Source: Flavobacterium aquaticum
GTDB taxonomy: Bacteria; Bacteroidota; Bacteroidia; Flavobacteriales; Flavobacteriaceae
NCBI RefSeq assembly: GCF_003259835.1
Contig: NZ_QLMI01000002.1
Location: forward strand, 62,001-126,000
DNA length: 64,000 nt
Direction of reading: 5' to 3'
The position numbers and the translations under genes were made by a program. Below are positions 8,671-18,395 of the stretch, in pieces (the stretch's first letter is position 1; each line of letters opens with the position of its first letter). Under the pieces are notes generated by a model. It was not told the origin of the DNA and did no database searches. It saw only the letters and a list, made by a program, of their open reading frames with translations.

Positions 8671-8946
8671 ATGTCATTAAACATTAAACCTATTTCAGAT
8701 CGTGTAGTAATTGCTCCATTAGCAGCAGAAACTACAACAGCTTCAGGAATTATTATTCCAGACACTGCAAAAGAAAAACCACAAAAAGGTACTGTAGTAG
8801 CCGTGGGAAATGGCAAAAAAGATTACACCATGTCTGTAAAAGTTGGAGATACCGTTTTATATGGTAAATATTCAGGAACAGAATTCAAATATGAAGGTAA
8901 AGATTACCTAATTATGAGAGAAGACGAAATTTACGCAATTCTTTAA
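8671..8946 (+). CDS. groES: Co-chaperonin GroES
   Basis: The 10-kDa lid of the GroEL chaperonin (91 aa). It has the family start [16 protein letters not shown] and a mobile-loop region at about 17-32 ([19 protein letters not shown]) whose hydrophobic GIIIP tripeptide region binds the GroEL apical domain. The C-terminal signature [19 protein letters not shown] is also present. It precedes groEL by 61 nt, a gap that contains an array of TTTAAAC units. Expression is probably controlled by the hairpin at 8594-8622. Confidence 0.97.
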   Translation: MSLNIKPISDRVVIAPLAAETTTASGIIIPDTAKEKPQKGTVVAVGNGKKDYTMSVKVGDTVLYGKYSGTEFKYEGKDYLIMREDEIYAIL

Positions 8947-8966
8947 TCATAGATTAAACAGCAACT

Positions 8967-10633
<1,667 letters not shown>

Positions 10634-10668
10634 TTCAAAGTTGAAAGTACGAAGTTCAAAGTACGAAG
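10634..10668. repeat. Five tandem degenerate heptamers after groEL
   Basis: TTCAAAG, TTGAAAG, TACGAAG, TTCAAAG and TACGAAG lie head to tail with exact 7-nt register. The array starts right after the groEL stop codon and ends a few bases before the terminator stem. Confidence 0.75.
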
Positions 10669-10673
10669 TAATA

Positions 10674-10707
10674 AAAACCCCGATTTGAAATTTCAAATCG
10701 GGGTTTT
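10674..10707. terminator. Bidirectional terminator between groEL and the DUF2490 gene
   Basis: A perfect 34-bp palindrome with 17-nt arms, AAAACCCCGATTTGAAA and its complement. The A and T tails at its ends allow it to work on both strands, which fits the convergent genes on each side. Confidence 0.9.
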
Positions 10708-10711
10708 GTTT

Positions 10712-11473
10712 TTATTTTCTCCAATCAAAATTGGTAACATAAGTTAAACGAACTGTAGGATTACTTTCCTGAAATGTGTTCGTGTAATTCCAAATATTTT
10801 GATGAATATAACTCAATTGAATTTGATGATTTTTATCAAAATTATAACCAACTCCACCAATCAATCGATTTTGATTTAGAAACGTTTTTCCTGCATTCGA
10901 ACCTAAATTCACAAAAACCTCATCGCCAAACAAAGCAAACAACTTTGTTGCGTCTTCTTTTTTTATCAAAGGATAATTGAATAATAACATATAACGCATT
11001 CGATTTCTATAATCGTAATGATCTATTTCTAAATCGCCATTCGATTGTGCTTTTGCTATTCCAACATATCGAAATTCATCTCGTAATCGATGTGTGATTT
11101 TTAATTGTCCACTAGTATGAACAAACGTTCCTTGAACCCAAAAATGATTTTCGGGAATACTAATTTTATTCATTGCCGGATTTCCGTAGGAATAGGTGTT
11201 ATAATGACTAAATCCAACACTTCCCATAAACTTTTTAGTAAATTGATAATCTACTGATGGACGAATAAAATACTGTTGTTTTTCTGAAAATCCGTTGGCA
11301 TATCGCATAGTGGCTTCAAATGAAAAGGAGAATTTTTCCGTAATCATATTCTTTCCAAAATAGTGCAACCAAATATCGTTGTTACTTTCTTTTACTTGTG
11401 CGAAACTAGTATTCACAGCAAGAAAGCTCGCTATTCCAACTAAGAATAGCAAGCGTATTTTTATATGTTTCAT
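10712..11473 (-). CDS. DUF2490 family outer-membrane protein
   Basis: Protein of 253 aa with a cleavable signal peptide ending near NTSFAQ (about residue 26). The rest has alternating aromatic strands (FSFSFEATMRYANGF, YFIRPSVDYQF, ITHRLRDEFRYVG) and ends RLTYVTNFDWRK, typical of a small outer-membrane beta-barrel. It matches what I recall of the DUF2490 family. It is the last gene of the dabA-dabB-sulP operon, only 2 nt after the SulP gene. It may provide an outer-membrane path for the anion handled by that operon; this is inference from position. Confidence 0.85.
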   Translation of the reverse strand: MKHIKIRLLFLVGIASFLAVNTSFAQVKESNNDIWLHYFGKNMITEKFSFSFEATMRYANGFSEKQQYFIRPSVDYQFTKKFMGSVGFSHYNTYSYGNPAMNKISIPENHFWVQGTFVHTSGQLKITHRLRDEFRYVGIAKAQSNGDLEIDHYDYRNRMRYMLLFNYPLIKKEDATKLFALFGDEVFVNLGSNAGKTFLNQNRLIGGVGYNFDKNHQIQLSYIHQNIWNYTNTFQESNPTVRLTYVTNFDWRK

Positions 11474-11475
11474 AC

Positions 11476-13086
11476 TTATTGAACGATTAGATTTTTTCTA
11501 GATGCTTTAGGATGCGAAGATAAGGCTTTATGATTTTCTAAACCAATAATTGTAACCGTTCCACCGTCTTCATTAGCTTCATAATCGTGTTTGAAATGCT
11601 CTAAATTTTCCATTACAGAATGGTCAACCAACTTGGTTTTTTTCAAACAAATACGCACTTGATAGCCTGGTGGAATTTCTTCTAATTTTCTTTTGATACC
11701 CAAATAATTCGAAAAAATAGCGGCTTTACTAATTTCAACTTTGTATTCGTTATTTACAAAGGAAACAACTGTAGGCGCTTTAAAGAAAGAGGAAATTGGC
11801 GTGCCATTAACAACGTGAATAATCATTTTAACCAACATTCCTGCAGCAATTCCAAGTAATAAATCTTCAAATAAAGTTACCAAAACTGTCACCGTGAAAA
11901 TAAATAATTGTTCTTTTCCAATGTGCAACATGTGAATGAATTCTTTTGGATGCGCTAATTTTATTCCCACACTAATTAACATGGCTGCAAGTGCTGCATT
12001 TGGAATCATCTCTAACAAAGGAGCTGCTAACAATACAAAAACTAAGATGAAAAATCCGTGAAAGAAGTTAGCCCAACGTGTTTTTGCACCATTATTTACA
12101 TTAGATGATGAACGAGCTACTTCTGAAATCATTGGTAAACCACCTAAAATTGCAGCTAAAGTATTTCCTATTCCAACTGCAATTAAATCTTTATTTGTGT
12201 TGGATTTTCTTTTGAAAGGATCCAATAAATCGATGGCTTTTACAGTTAACAAAGATTCTAAGGTTCCCACCAAAGCAAACATAATCACATATTTTATAAA
12301 TAATCCTGTTTGATTGATTCCTGAAAAATCGACATTCCAATTAATATTATCTACTAAATTTCCGATTTTCACTAAAGCATAAGGTGGTTCTGTGTGTGCA
12401 AAATCCATAAATAATTCACATGGAATAGCAAATAACAACACAACCAAAGGAGCCGGAATCATTTTAATCGATTTATTTTTGATGTAAGGCCAACCCAACA
12501 TAATTGCCAAACTCACTACTCCAATAATCGAAGCTTTTGCATCTAAATTGATGATGAATTTCGGAATATTCAACAGTAATTCTATTGGTCCCATTCCTTT
12601 TGCTAAAGCGGGATTATCATTCAATAAAACCGGAATTTGTTTCGCAATAATGATAATTCCAATAGCCGCTAACATTCCGTGAATAGTAGAAAGTGGAAAA
12701 AAATCGGCTAATTTACCCAATTTTAAAACTCCGAAAAGAATTTGGATAATTCCGGCAACAACCATTGCTCCAAGCGCTAATTTCCAACCCAATTCGTTGT
12801 TTCCTTGACCAAATTCGGCAACTGCTCCTGCTACGATTACAATTAAACCCGCCGCTGGTCCTTTAATCGTTAAGCGAGAACCCATGAAAAATGAAACTAC
12901 TAAACCTCCAATAATAGCTGTGATTAATCCCATAATTGGTGGAAAATCAGAAGCTTTTGCGATTCCTAAACTTAATGGCAATGCCAATAAAAACACGATG
13001 AAACCAGAAATAGCATCGGTTTTAAAATTTTCTTTTAAACCTGCTAAACCATCAGCAGGAATGTATTTTTTTATATTTGCATTCAT
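11476..13086 (-). CDS. SulP family anion transporter (sulfate/bicarbonate type)
   Basis: Membrane transporter of 536 aa of the SulP/SLC26 family. The hydrophobic part (about 25-430) contains the family segment LALPLSLGIAKASDFPPIMGLITA and GSRLTIKGPAAGLIVIVAGAV, with about a dozen helices. The C-terminal part has a short STAS-like cytoplasmic domain (VRICLKKTKLVDHSVMENLE). SulP members carry sulfate, bicarbonate or dicarboxylates. Its place 15 nt after dabB in a DAB operon suggests bicarbonate (BicA-like, sodium-coupled) as substrate, but the sequence cannot prove this. Confidence 0.9.
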   Translation of the reverse strand: MNANIKKYIPADGLAGLKENFKTDAISGFIVFLLALPLSLGIAKASDFPPIMGLITAIIGGLVVSFFMGSRLTIKGPAAGLIVIVAGAVAEFGQGNNELGWKLALGAMVVAGIIQILFGVLKLGKLADFFPLSTIHGMLAAIGIIIIAKQIPVLLNDNPALAKGMGPIELLLNIPKFIINLDAKASIIGVVSLAIMLGWPYIKNKSIKMIPAPLVVLLFAIPCELFMDFAHTEPPYALVKIGNLVDNINWNVDFSGINQTGLFIKYVIMFALVGTLESLLTVKAIDLLDPFKRKSNTNKDLIAVGIGNTLAAILGGLPMISEVARSSSNVNNGAKTRWANFFHGFFILVFVLLAAPLLEMIPNAALAAMLISVGIKLAHPKEFIHMLHIGKEQLFIFTVTVLVTLFEDLLLGIAAGMLVKMIIHVVNGTPISSFFKAPTVVSFVNNEYKVEISKAAIFSNYLGIKRKLEEIPPGYQVRICLKKTKLVDHSVMENLEHFKHDYEANEDGGTVTIIGLENHKALSSHPKASRKNLIVQ

Positions 13087-13101
13087 ATATTTTCTAATAA
13101 A

Positions 13102-14970
13102 TTAAGATGATTTGTAAGGCAACTCATGATACGTTTTAACATGAGGTCCTAAGAAAAGACGAGCATAAATTCGGATTCCAGCAATACCCGAAACCACAAA
13201 ACTTGATGCTACAAAAAAGGCTAAGAAAAGTTGATTACTATCGATATGACTAAAAATCAAATCTTCGCCGATGAAAGTTGTTGTAATTGGAAAACCCGTG
13301 ATTCCTAATGTTGCTAACAAGAAAAAGAAAGCAAACTTAGGATGTTCGTAAACATGTCCTAAATACTGATTAATCAGAATTTTTCTTTCTAATTTTCGAA
13401 GTTGCAATAAAGCTATGTAACCAATGATTCCTGCAACAATAATTCCTGCTAAGTAATAAGCAATTTCACTTACACTAACTTTGTCATTAAACACTATGGC
13501 TAAGGCTATCCAAAAATGATTCATTACGATTAAAATCCATGCTAAAAACGGACTTCTTCGTTCTGAAAACGATTTGAATACGAATACCAATCCGATAAAG
13601 GCAAATAATTCAGGAAGAATATTCGTCAACTGATAAGGTAAATGCAACTTGAATTTATACGTGATGAATCCCATTAAATAAATTGGAATAAAGAAGAAAT
13701 AAATTCTCTTGATATTCAAGAAATCTAGCGATTTACCTATGATTTTCAATGGTTTCCATAACACCATATTTAGGAAACCTTCCAAATTGAATTCTTTCAA
13801 AGCTAAAATGTAAAGCGTGTATTCGATTTTCTTTGGATAGGAATCTTCGATTGCTTTTTCTCTTGGTTTGAAATTGTAAAATTGGTCGCGAATTAAATAG
13901 CTCACTACCGAAGGAGAAACCAATAATTGATACGTTCTCAAGAAAGCATTTCCAGCAAAGTGAATTAATGCTAAAGTTTCAAAACCTAAAGCAATTTCAA
14001 TAAATATTATTCCAATTTGAGAAATAGAACTATACGCAACTTGACTTTTAACCGAAGACTGCACTCTCGCCATAACTGATGCTGCTAAACTTGTTGTTAA
14101 TCCCATTAATCCAATGGCAAATCGCATGGTGGTTTGATGTTCCCAAAATGGAAACGTTCTCAACATCAAGAAAACGCCTAAATGCACTGATAACGAACCA
14201 TAGAAAATAGCACTCGAAGGCGTTGGTCCTTCCATAGCTCTTGGCAACCATGACGAAAACGGAATTTGAGCCGATTTTGCCGCAGCCGCACAAGCCAAAC
14301 AAAGCGCAATAAATATTCCGATAATAGAATGATTTTGCAAATGTTCGTTAACCAATTCGTAATTATTCAACTTCATGAAGGTAATATTCTCATGAAATAA
14401 ATGGTGACTAGCCCACATGGCTAATAATAATCCAACATCGCCAATTCTATAAATTGAAAATACTTTGAAAGCATTTTTAACAGGTAAATAACGTTCTCTA
14501 TAAAAAGCGATTAAAAGGAATGAGGAAATTCCAATGATTTCCCAACCAATGAATAAGGTTTCAAAGTTTCCTGATAAAATAGCTAAGTTATATCCGAAAA
14601 AGAAAAACAAAACCGTATTAAAAAAACGTTTATATCCTTTTTCTCTATGTAAGTAATAGCGACTATAAGTAGTTATCATCGAAGTTAATAAGGCTCCAAT
14701 GAATAAATAAACGGCAGAAATTTGGTCAAAATAGAAATCGATAAAAAACTCATAATGAGCTGTTTTTAATATCGATAATTCAACTAAATTCAAATCTTTT
14801 GCACCATCAATTATCCAAAAAATGATAAAAGCTACTAATCCTACTAATTGTAAAAAAACCGTTCCAAAAGCCGTCCATGATATGGCTTTTTCTTTAGATT
14901 CAGGCAAAAACAAACTAATGATAAAGCCTAAAAACGGTAACAGTATAAAATATTGCAATAACTCGTTCAT
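13102..14970 (-). CDS. dabB: DabB-type proton-conducting membrane subunit (NuoL-like)
   Basis: Protein of 622 aa with about 14-16 transmembrane helices, related to NADH-quinone oxidoreductase subunit 5/NuoL. It carries the antiporter core with GWEIIGISSFLLIAFY, AAAKSAQIPFSSWLPRAMEGPTP (the Lys and Pro of this helix are typical) and SQVAYSSISQIG. No other complex I subunits are nearby. It lies directly downstream of a DUF2309/DabA gene (3-nt gap), which marks it as the membrane partner of a DAB complex. In known DABs the pair uses the proton gradient to drive CO2 hydration to bicarbonate. Confidence 0.9.
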   Translation of the reverse strand: MNELLQYFILLPFLGFIISLFLPESKEKAISWTAFGTVFLQLVGLVAFIIFWIIDGAKDLNLVELSILKTAHYEFFIDFYFDQISAVYLFIGALLTSMITTYSRYYLHREKGYKRFFNTVLFFFFGYNLAILSGNFETLFIGWEIIGISSFLLIAFYRERYLPVKNAFKVFSIYRIGDVGLLLAMWASHHLFHENITFMKLNNYELVNEHLQNHSIIGIFIALCLACAAAAKSAQIPFSSWLPRAMEGPTPSSAIFYGSLSVHLGVFLMLRTFPFWEHQTTMRFAIGLMGLTTSLAASVMARVQSSVKSQVAYSSISQIGIIFIEIALGFETLALIHFAGNAFLRTYQLLVSPSVVSYLIRDQFYNFKPREKAIEDSYPKKIEYTLYILALKEFNLEGFLNMVLWKPLKIIGKSLDFLNIKRIYFFFIPIYLMGFITYKFKLHLPYQLTNILPELFAFIGLVFVFKSFSERRSPFLAWILIVMNHFWIALAIVFNDKVSVSEIAYYLAGIIVAGIIGYIALLQLRKLERKILINQYLGHVYEHPKFAFFFLLATLGITGFPITTTFIGEDLIFSHIDSNQLFLAFFVASSFVVSGIAGIRIYARLFLGPHVKTYHELPYKSS

Positions 14971-14973
14971 GAC

Positions 14974-17469
14974 TTAAATGGTATTAGTGATTATTCCTAC
15001 CGGAAGATTCTCTTTTGTAGTTTCAACCAACTGCATTTCATCTTTAATGAAATTCACAGTTTGAATAGGTTGATAGGGAACAAACTTTTCGTCTTCAAAA
15101 ACAAAAAGTTCTTTAGTTTCAGGTTGAACTGCCACTAATTTCACCCAATCATTTTTAAACCATTCGTAAGTAGCTGGATTTTTTGAAATCGCATATAGTA
15201 CTTTCTCTGGAAAATGCTCTGCAATGACTAACAAACGAACTGGGTCATGAACTTCAATCATTTGACTTGGTAAACCTGGGCGTAAATCGCCATCGATTCC
15301 ATTCGCAACTCCGATTAATCCCATTACGTTATGAGGTAATTTAGAGCCAGCTCCTAATTTTTGATTATCAACTCTTGAGAAATAGTATTCCAAATTAATT
15401 CCGCCACCCACTGGAGCAACTGCGCCTAAAATAATGGCTAAATAATCTCCTGTTGGATCAACTTCATAGTCATACGAATTCAAAAACGAACGTCGGTCTA
15501 AGAACAATTGCTTTGACAAACTTCTTCTTCCTACAATACACATCGCGTTCGTTGCATGATTTAGCTCAGGACGAGGCTCAAATAAAGATAATGAACGACG
15601 CTTTACTTTTTCATGTACTTTTTCTAAAGTATCTGTAGTATCAATCGTATCAAAACGTCTTGAACGTTCTTTTGCATTGTTATCTAAGGCTTTAGTAAAC
15701 GTGATTACATTTTGTTGGTGTAATGCTTTATTATTTTCCGACAAAGTATCTTCATCATAAAAAGCAATTTCATCTCGAGTCGTATCATGTAAAGCTGGTA
15801 AAAATTGAGTTGCATTTGGAATATCAATTCCTCTTTCTTTCAAAATAGCTCTAACTTCTGGATGATTCGCAGCAAACGAAGCTACTTTTGCGTTTACCGA
15901 ACTTGGTCGACCTGAACAAGCACCGCAATCATAACCTGCATAATGCGTATTGTTTATACTTGTAGCTCCGTGTCCAACCACATAAACTATCGGAGAAAAA
16001 TTTGAAACTAATCCGATACTTTTCAGAAGACCTTCTACTCTATTGGTCATTTCTTCTACTGAAAAACCAATTTGTAAATCATTCTCTTTTAGATTGGCAT
16101 CTTTGTTTTCGATAACCAATTTCGATTTTTTATGTAAATGTTTGAAAGAAGCCGTTGTAGCAGGTGACATCGATGGTTTAAAAATATTCAAAAACAATTT
16201 CAAAGCCGAGGAAAAACCTAACGTTTGACTAATGATCCAACCAAATAATAATGAATGAGATTGCTTATGATAATGCAAATCTTTAGCCTGTTTTTTCTTT
16301 CTATGTTCTTCTTTGATTAAGAATTTTGGTGTAACAGGTGCTGGACATAATTTGGTATAAAATTTTCCATTTACCGGTTGATAGAAAAACTCGAAGTTAA
16401 AGAAAGCGGCCGTTCCATAAGTAGAAACATTTTTATCGATGTGTTCAATATGTCTTCTGAACGAACATTCTCTGTCGTCCATACAAAACATCCCTTGAAA
16501 ACTTGGTGTTTGCTCTATCTTTTCTTCTTTTACATTTTGAACATTTGATAGAACAGCATCGTAAAAATTCCATTCGAATGCCTGTTGCCAAAGCGATAAA
16601 ACATCGAATAATTCACTATAACTTATTTTTTCAAAAAGTGAAAAATTGGTATTTTCAACTTTAAATCCTAATGGAGACCAAATATTGTTGAACTTGGTAT
16701 CTAAAGTGTCAATCTCAAGAAGTAATTCAAATTTTATTAATTCCTCTAAAGTAATTTGCTTTGAATCTAACAAAGAACTTGGATTATTTTCGATAGTTGC
16801 AATCATGCCGCTCCAACCAGGATGTCCAAATTGTTGGTCAAATAAATATTGTTCGAATAATTCTTCTTTACCAACAATTAATTCTAATAATTGTGTGATG
16901 GAAGCGTCTTCTTGTAATAGTTTTTTGGCTCTATCGGAAGAAAAAATTCCTTTAAACGTATTTTTTTCTAACTCTTTTATTGAAACTAAAAAACCTTTGT
17001 CGTGAATAGGGAAATTCCAAATAGCAATTCCTTGATCTAAATAACTACACAATACGCGAAACAACAAACTATGTGTTGATTTTTCAAGATTTATTGCATA
17101 GTATTTTTTCCAATTAGAACGTAAACTTCCAATTCTTGGAGAAACCGATTCATCATAATTGGCTTTCAGTAATTTCTCTTTCCAAGTTTGAAGATTTTCA
17201 GCTCCTTTTGCTTTTGTAATAATAGCATCTAAAACAGTTTCATTGATTTCTTTATTAGCAAATCGTTGTCTAAAATCGGATATTGATAAATAGGTTTTAT
17301 ATCCAAAAATAGTAGAAGCCTCTAAAAGTGCCTCATGAAATTTTTTATTTTGAAAAGCGTGTAATGTATTGTGGTGCACAAAGTCTTTCAATGGATTTTG
17401 TGCTGGTAAATAATGGGTTAAGTGATGAAGAACTTCGTGTTCGTCAAAACCAACGGTATGTGTTTTCAT
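14974..17469 (-). CDS. dabA: DabA-type inorganic carbon transporter subunit (DUF2309)
   Basis: Large soluble protein (831 aa) of the DUF2309/DabA family, distantly related to beta-carbonic anhydrases. The predicted zinc site is intact: Cys329 and Asp331 in GMFCMDDREC, His500 in VVGHGA and Cys515 in DCGACSG. The spacings C-x-D and H-x14-C equal those of the characterised Halothiobacillus DabA. The C-terminal half has the conserved NHATNAMCIVGRR and LPSQMIEVHDPVRLL segments. It heads the dabA-dabB-sulP-DUF2490 operon. An inverted repeat covers its start codon (17464-17481). Function in a heterotroph is likely CO2/bicarbonate supply for anaplerosis. Confidence 0.92.
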   Translation of the reverse strand: MKTHTVGFDEHEVLHHLTHYLPAQNPLKDFVHHNTLHAFQNKKFHEALLEASTIFGYKTYLSISDFRQRFANKEINETVLDAIITKAKGAENLQTWKEKLLKANYDESVSPRIGSLRSNWKKYYAINLEKSTHSLLFRVLCSYLDQGIAIWNFPIHDKGFLVSIKELEKNTFKGIFSSDRAKKLLQEDASITQLLELIVGKEELFEQYLFDQQFGHPGWSGMIATIENNPSSLLDSKQITLEELIKFELLLEIDTLDTKFNNIWSPLGFKVENTNFSLFEKISYSELFDVLSLWQQAFEWNFYDAVLSNVQNVKEEKIEQTPSFQGMFCMDDRECSFRRHIEHIDKNVSTYGTAAFFNFEFFYQPVNGKFYTKLCPAPVTPKFLIKEEHRKKKQAKDLHYHKQSHSLLFGWIISQTLGFSSALKLFLNIFKPSMSPATTASFKHLHKKSKLVIENKDANLKENDLQIGFSVEEMTNRVEGLLKSIGLVSNFSPIVYVVGHGATSINNTHYAGYDCGACSGRPSSVNAKVASFAANHPEVRAILKERGIDIPNATQFLPALHDTTRDEIAFYDEDTLSENNKALHQQNVITFTKALDNNAKERSRRFDTIDTTDTLEKVHEKVKRRSLSLFEPRPELNHATNAMCIVGRRSLSKQLFLDRRSFLNSYDYEVDPTGDYLAIILGAVAPVGGGINLEYYFSRVDNQKLGAGSKLPHNVMGLIGVANGIDGDLRPGLPSQMIEVHDPVRLLVIAEHFPEKVLYAISKNPATYEWFKNDWVKLVAVQPETKELFVFEDEKFVPYQPIQTVNFIKDEMQLVETTKENLPVGIITNTI

Positions 17470-17542
17470 TGATTAATGAAATAGATTAATACACAGTGAA
17501 CATTCACAATCAAATTAATGACGTGAAAAAAATAAATGTGTA

Positions 17543-17911
17543 TTAAGAAAGATGAAACTTCCAATTACAATACAAATCGTAAAGTGGAATAGTTTCTTTT
17601 GAAGAAAATAATTGGGCAGAATAAGAATTTGAACTTTCTTTAAACTTAGTGCTTTTAAAGTTTATAGATTTTGACGGAATAGAAAACCAATCCAACTCCA
17701 CTTCAAATTCAGGTTCTGATTCAATTGTTATAAATTCTCCTTCTTCAACCTCAACAGTATGAAAATGAGAAAAATCAGCAGGTGTATATTTTTGTTGGAA
17801 TTCAGACTGAGATACCAAAGTAACATCATCCGAGATATTGAATGAAACACCAATAGCCCACATGAAAAATGTGAGCATAAAAACTGGAAATAATTGTAGT
17901 AATCTTTTCAA
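17543..17911 (-). CDS. Small membrane-anchored or secreted hypothetical protein
   Basis: Protein of 122 aa. The N-terminus, MKRLLQLFPVFMLTFFMWAI, is a signal peptide or anchor. The middle is acidic (VEVEEGEFITIESEPEFEVELD). The C-terminus, IPLYDLYCNWKFHLS, resembles the end of the protein at 20753-21160 (APPLYKLYCQLVFYA), so it may be a diverged relative that lost the HYC and CC motifs. It has its own likely -7 element at 17942-17949. It lies between the dabA promoter region and the metal-module terminator. Function unknown. Confidence 0.7.
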   Translation of the reverse strand: MKRLLQLFPVFMLTFFMWAIGVSFNISDDVTLVSQSEFQQKYTPADFSHFHTVEVEEGEFITIESEPEFEVELDWFSIPSKSINFKSTKFKESSNSYSAQLFSSKETIPLYDLYCNWKFHLS

Positions 17912-17941
17912 ATTGAATTCACTTGCTACCTAAAAGCAATA

Positions 17942-17949
17942 CAAATGTA
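17942..17949 (-). promoter_or_regulatory. Likely -7 element for the 122-aa hypothetical gene
   Basis: The minus strand reads TACATTTG, matching TAnnTTTG, 30 nt before the ATG at 17911. A TTG lies 15 nt upstream of it, shorter spacing than usual. Confidence 0.45.
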
Positions 17950-17996
17950 TGTTATATTTCTATTCAATAAATTAAAATTGAATTAATTTTAAAAAA

Positions 17997-18026
17997 AAAT
18001 CCGATTAGAGTTTCTAATCGGATTTT
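17997..18026 (-). terminator. Terminator after the HMA gene
   Basis: AAATCCGATTAGA pairs with TCTAATCGGATTT around a 3-nt loop. On the minus strand the stem is followed by a run of nine T, as expected for the end of the operon 21160-18030. Confidence 0.9.
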
Positions 18027-18029
18027 TTA

Positions 18030-18374
18030 CTATTTCATTCGTTCATAATTACAACAACCATGAAGCTTTTCGTAAACCGCGTCATCCGCTTTTATTTTTC
18101 CTGTATCATGTCCTACAGCAGCGATAGCTTTAGCTACATCATCCGCTGAACATTTAGTTTCATCAATTACTAAATGAATGTCTTGACAATCCACATGCCA
18201 TTCTGCATCTTTAACTCCTTTTACAGAATACGCTGCCTTTTCGATGCGCTTTTCGCACATACCACAATTTCCAGCTACTTTGATTACAACTTTTTTGTTT
18301 TTACTTTTCTTCTCTTGCGCTACCATTGTTAGTGAAAAAAGGCAGGCTAATACTAATAAAACTAATCTTTTCAT
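18030..18374 (-). CDS. Secreted heavy-metal-associated (HMA) domain protein
   Basis: Protein of 114 aa with a signal peptide (MKRLVLLVLACLFSLTMVAQ) and one ferredoxin-like HMA domain. The metal-binding loop is GNCGMCEKRIE, a CxxC motif of the Atx1/CopZ class, here with Asn before the first Cys. Extra cysteines occur downstream (VDCQD, ETKCS, HGCCNYE), an unusually high number. Export through the Sec pathway suggests a periplasmic metallochaperone or metal-sequestering protein. It is the third gene of an operon with a TonB-dependent receptor and a Cys-rich protein; copper or another soft metal is the likely ligand. Confidence 0.88.
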   Translation of the reverse strand: MKRLVLLVLACLFSLTMVAQEKKSKNKKVVIKVAGNCGMCEKRIEKAAYSVKGVKDAEWHVDCQDIHLVIDETKCSADDVAKAIAAVGHDTGKIKADDAVYEKLHGCCNYERMK

Positions 18375-18395
18375 TTTTCTATTATTTCAAATTAA

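Noticed and set aside
8580-8816. Minus-strand open frame over the groES promoter and gene
   Set aside because: It is a shadow of groES codons and covers the control region; no supporting evidence.
13102-14970. Complex I subunit NuoL
   Set aside because: No other nuo genes are near and dabA precedes it; DabB explains the gene better.
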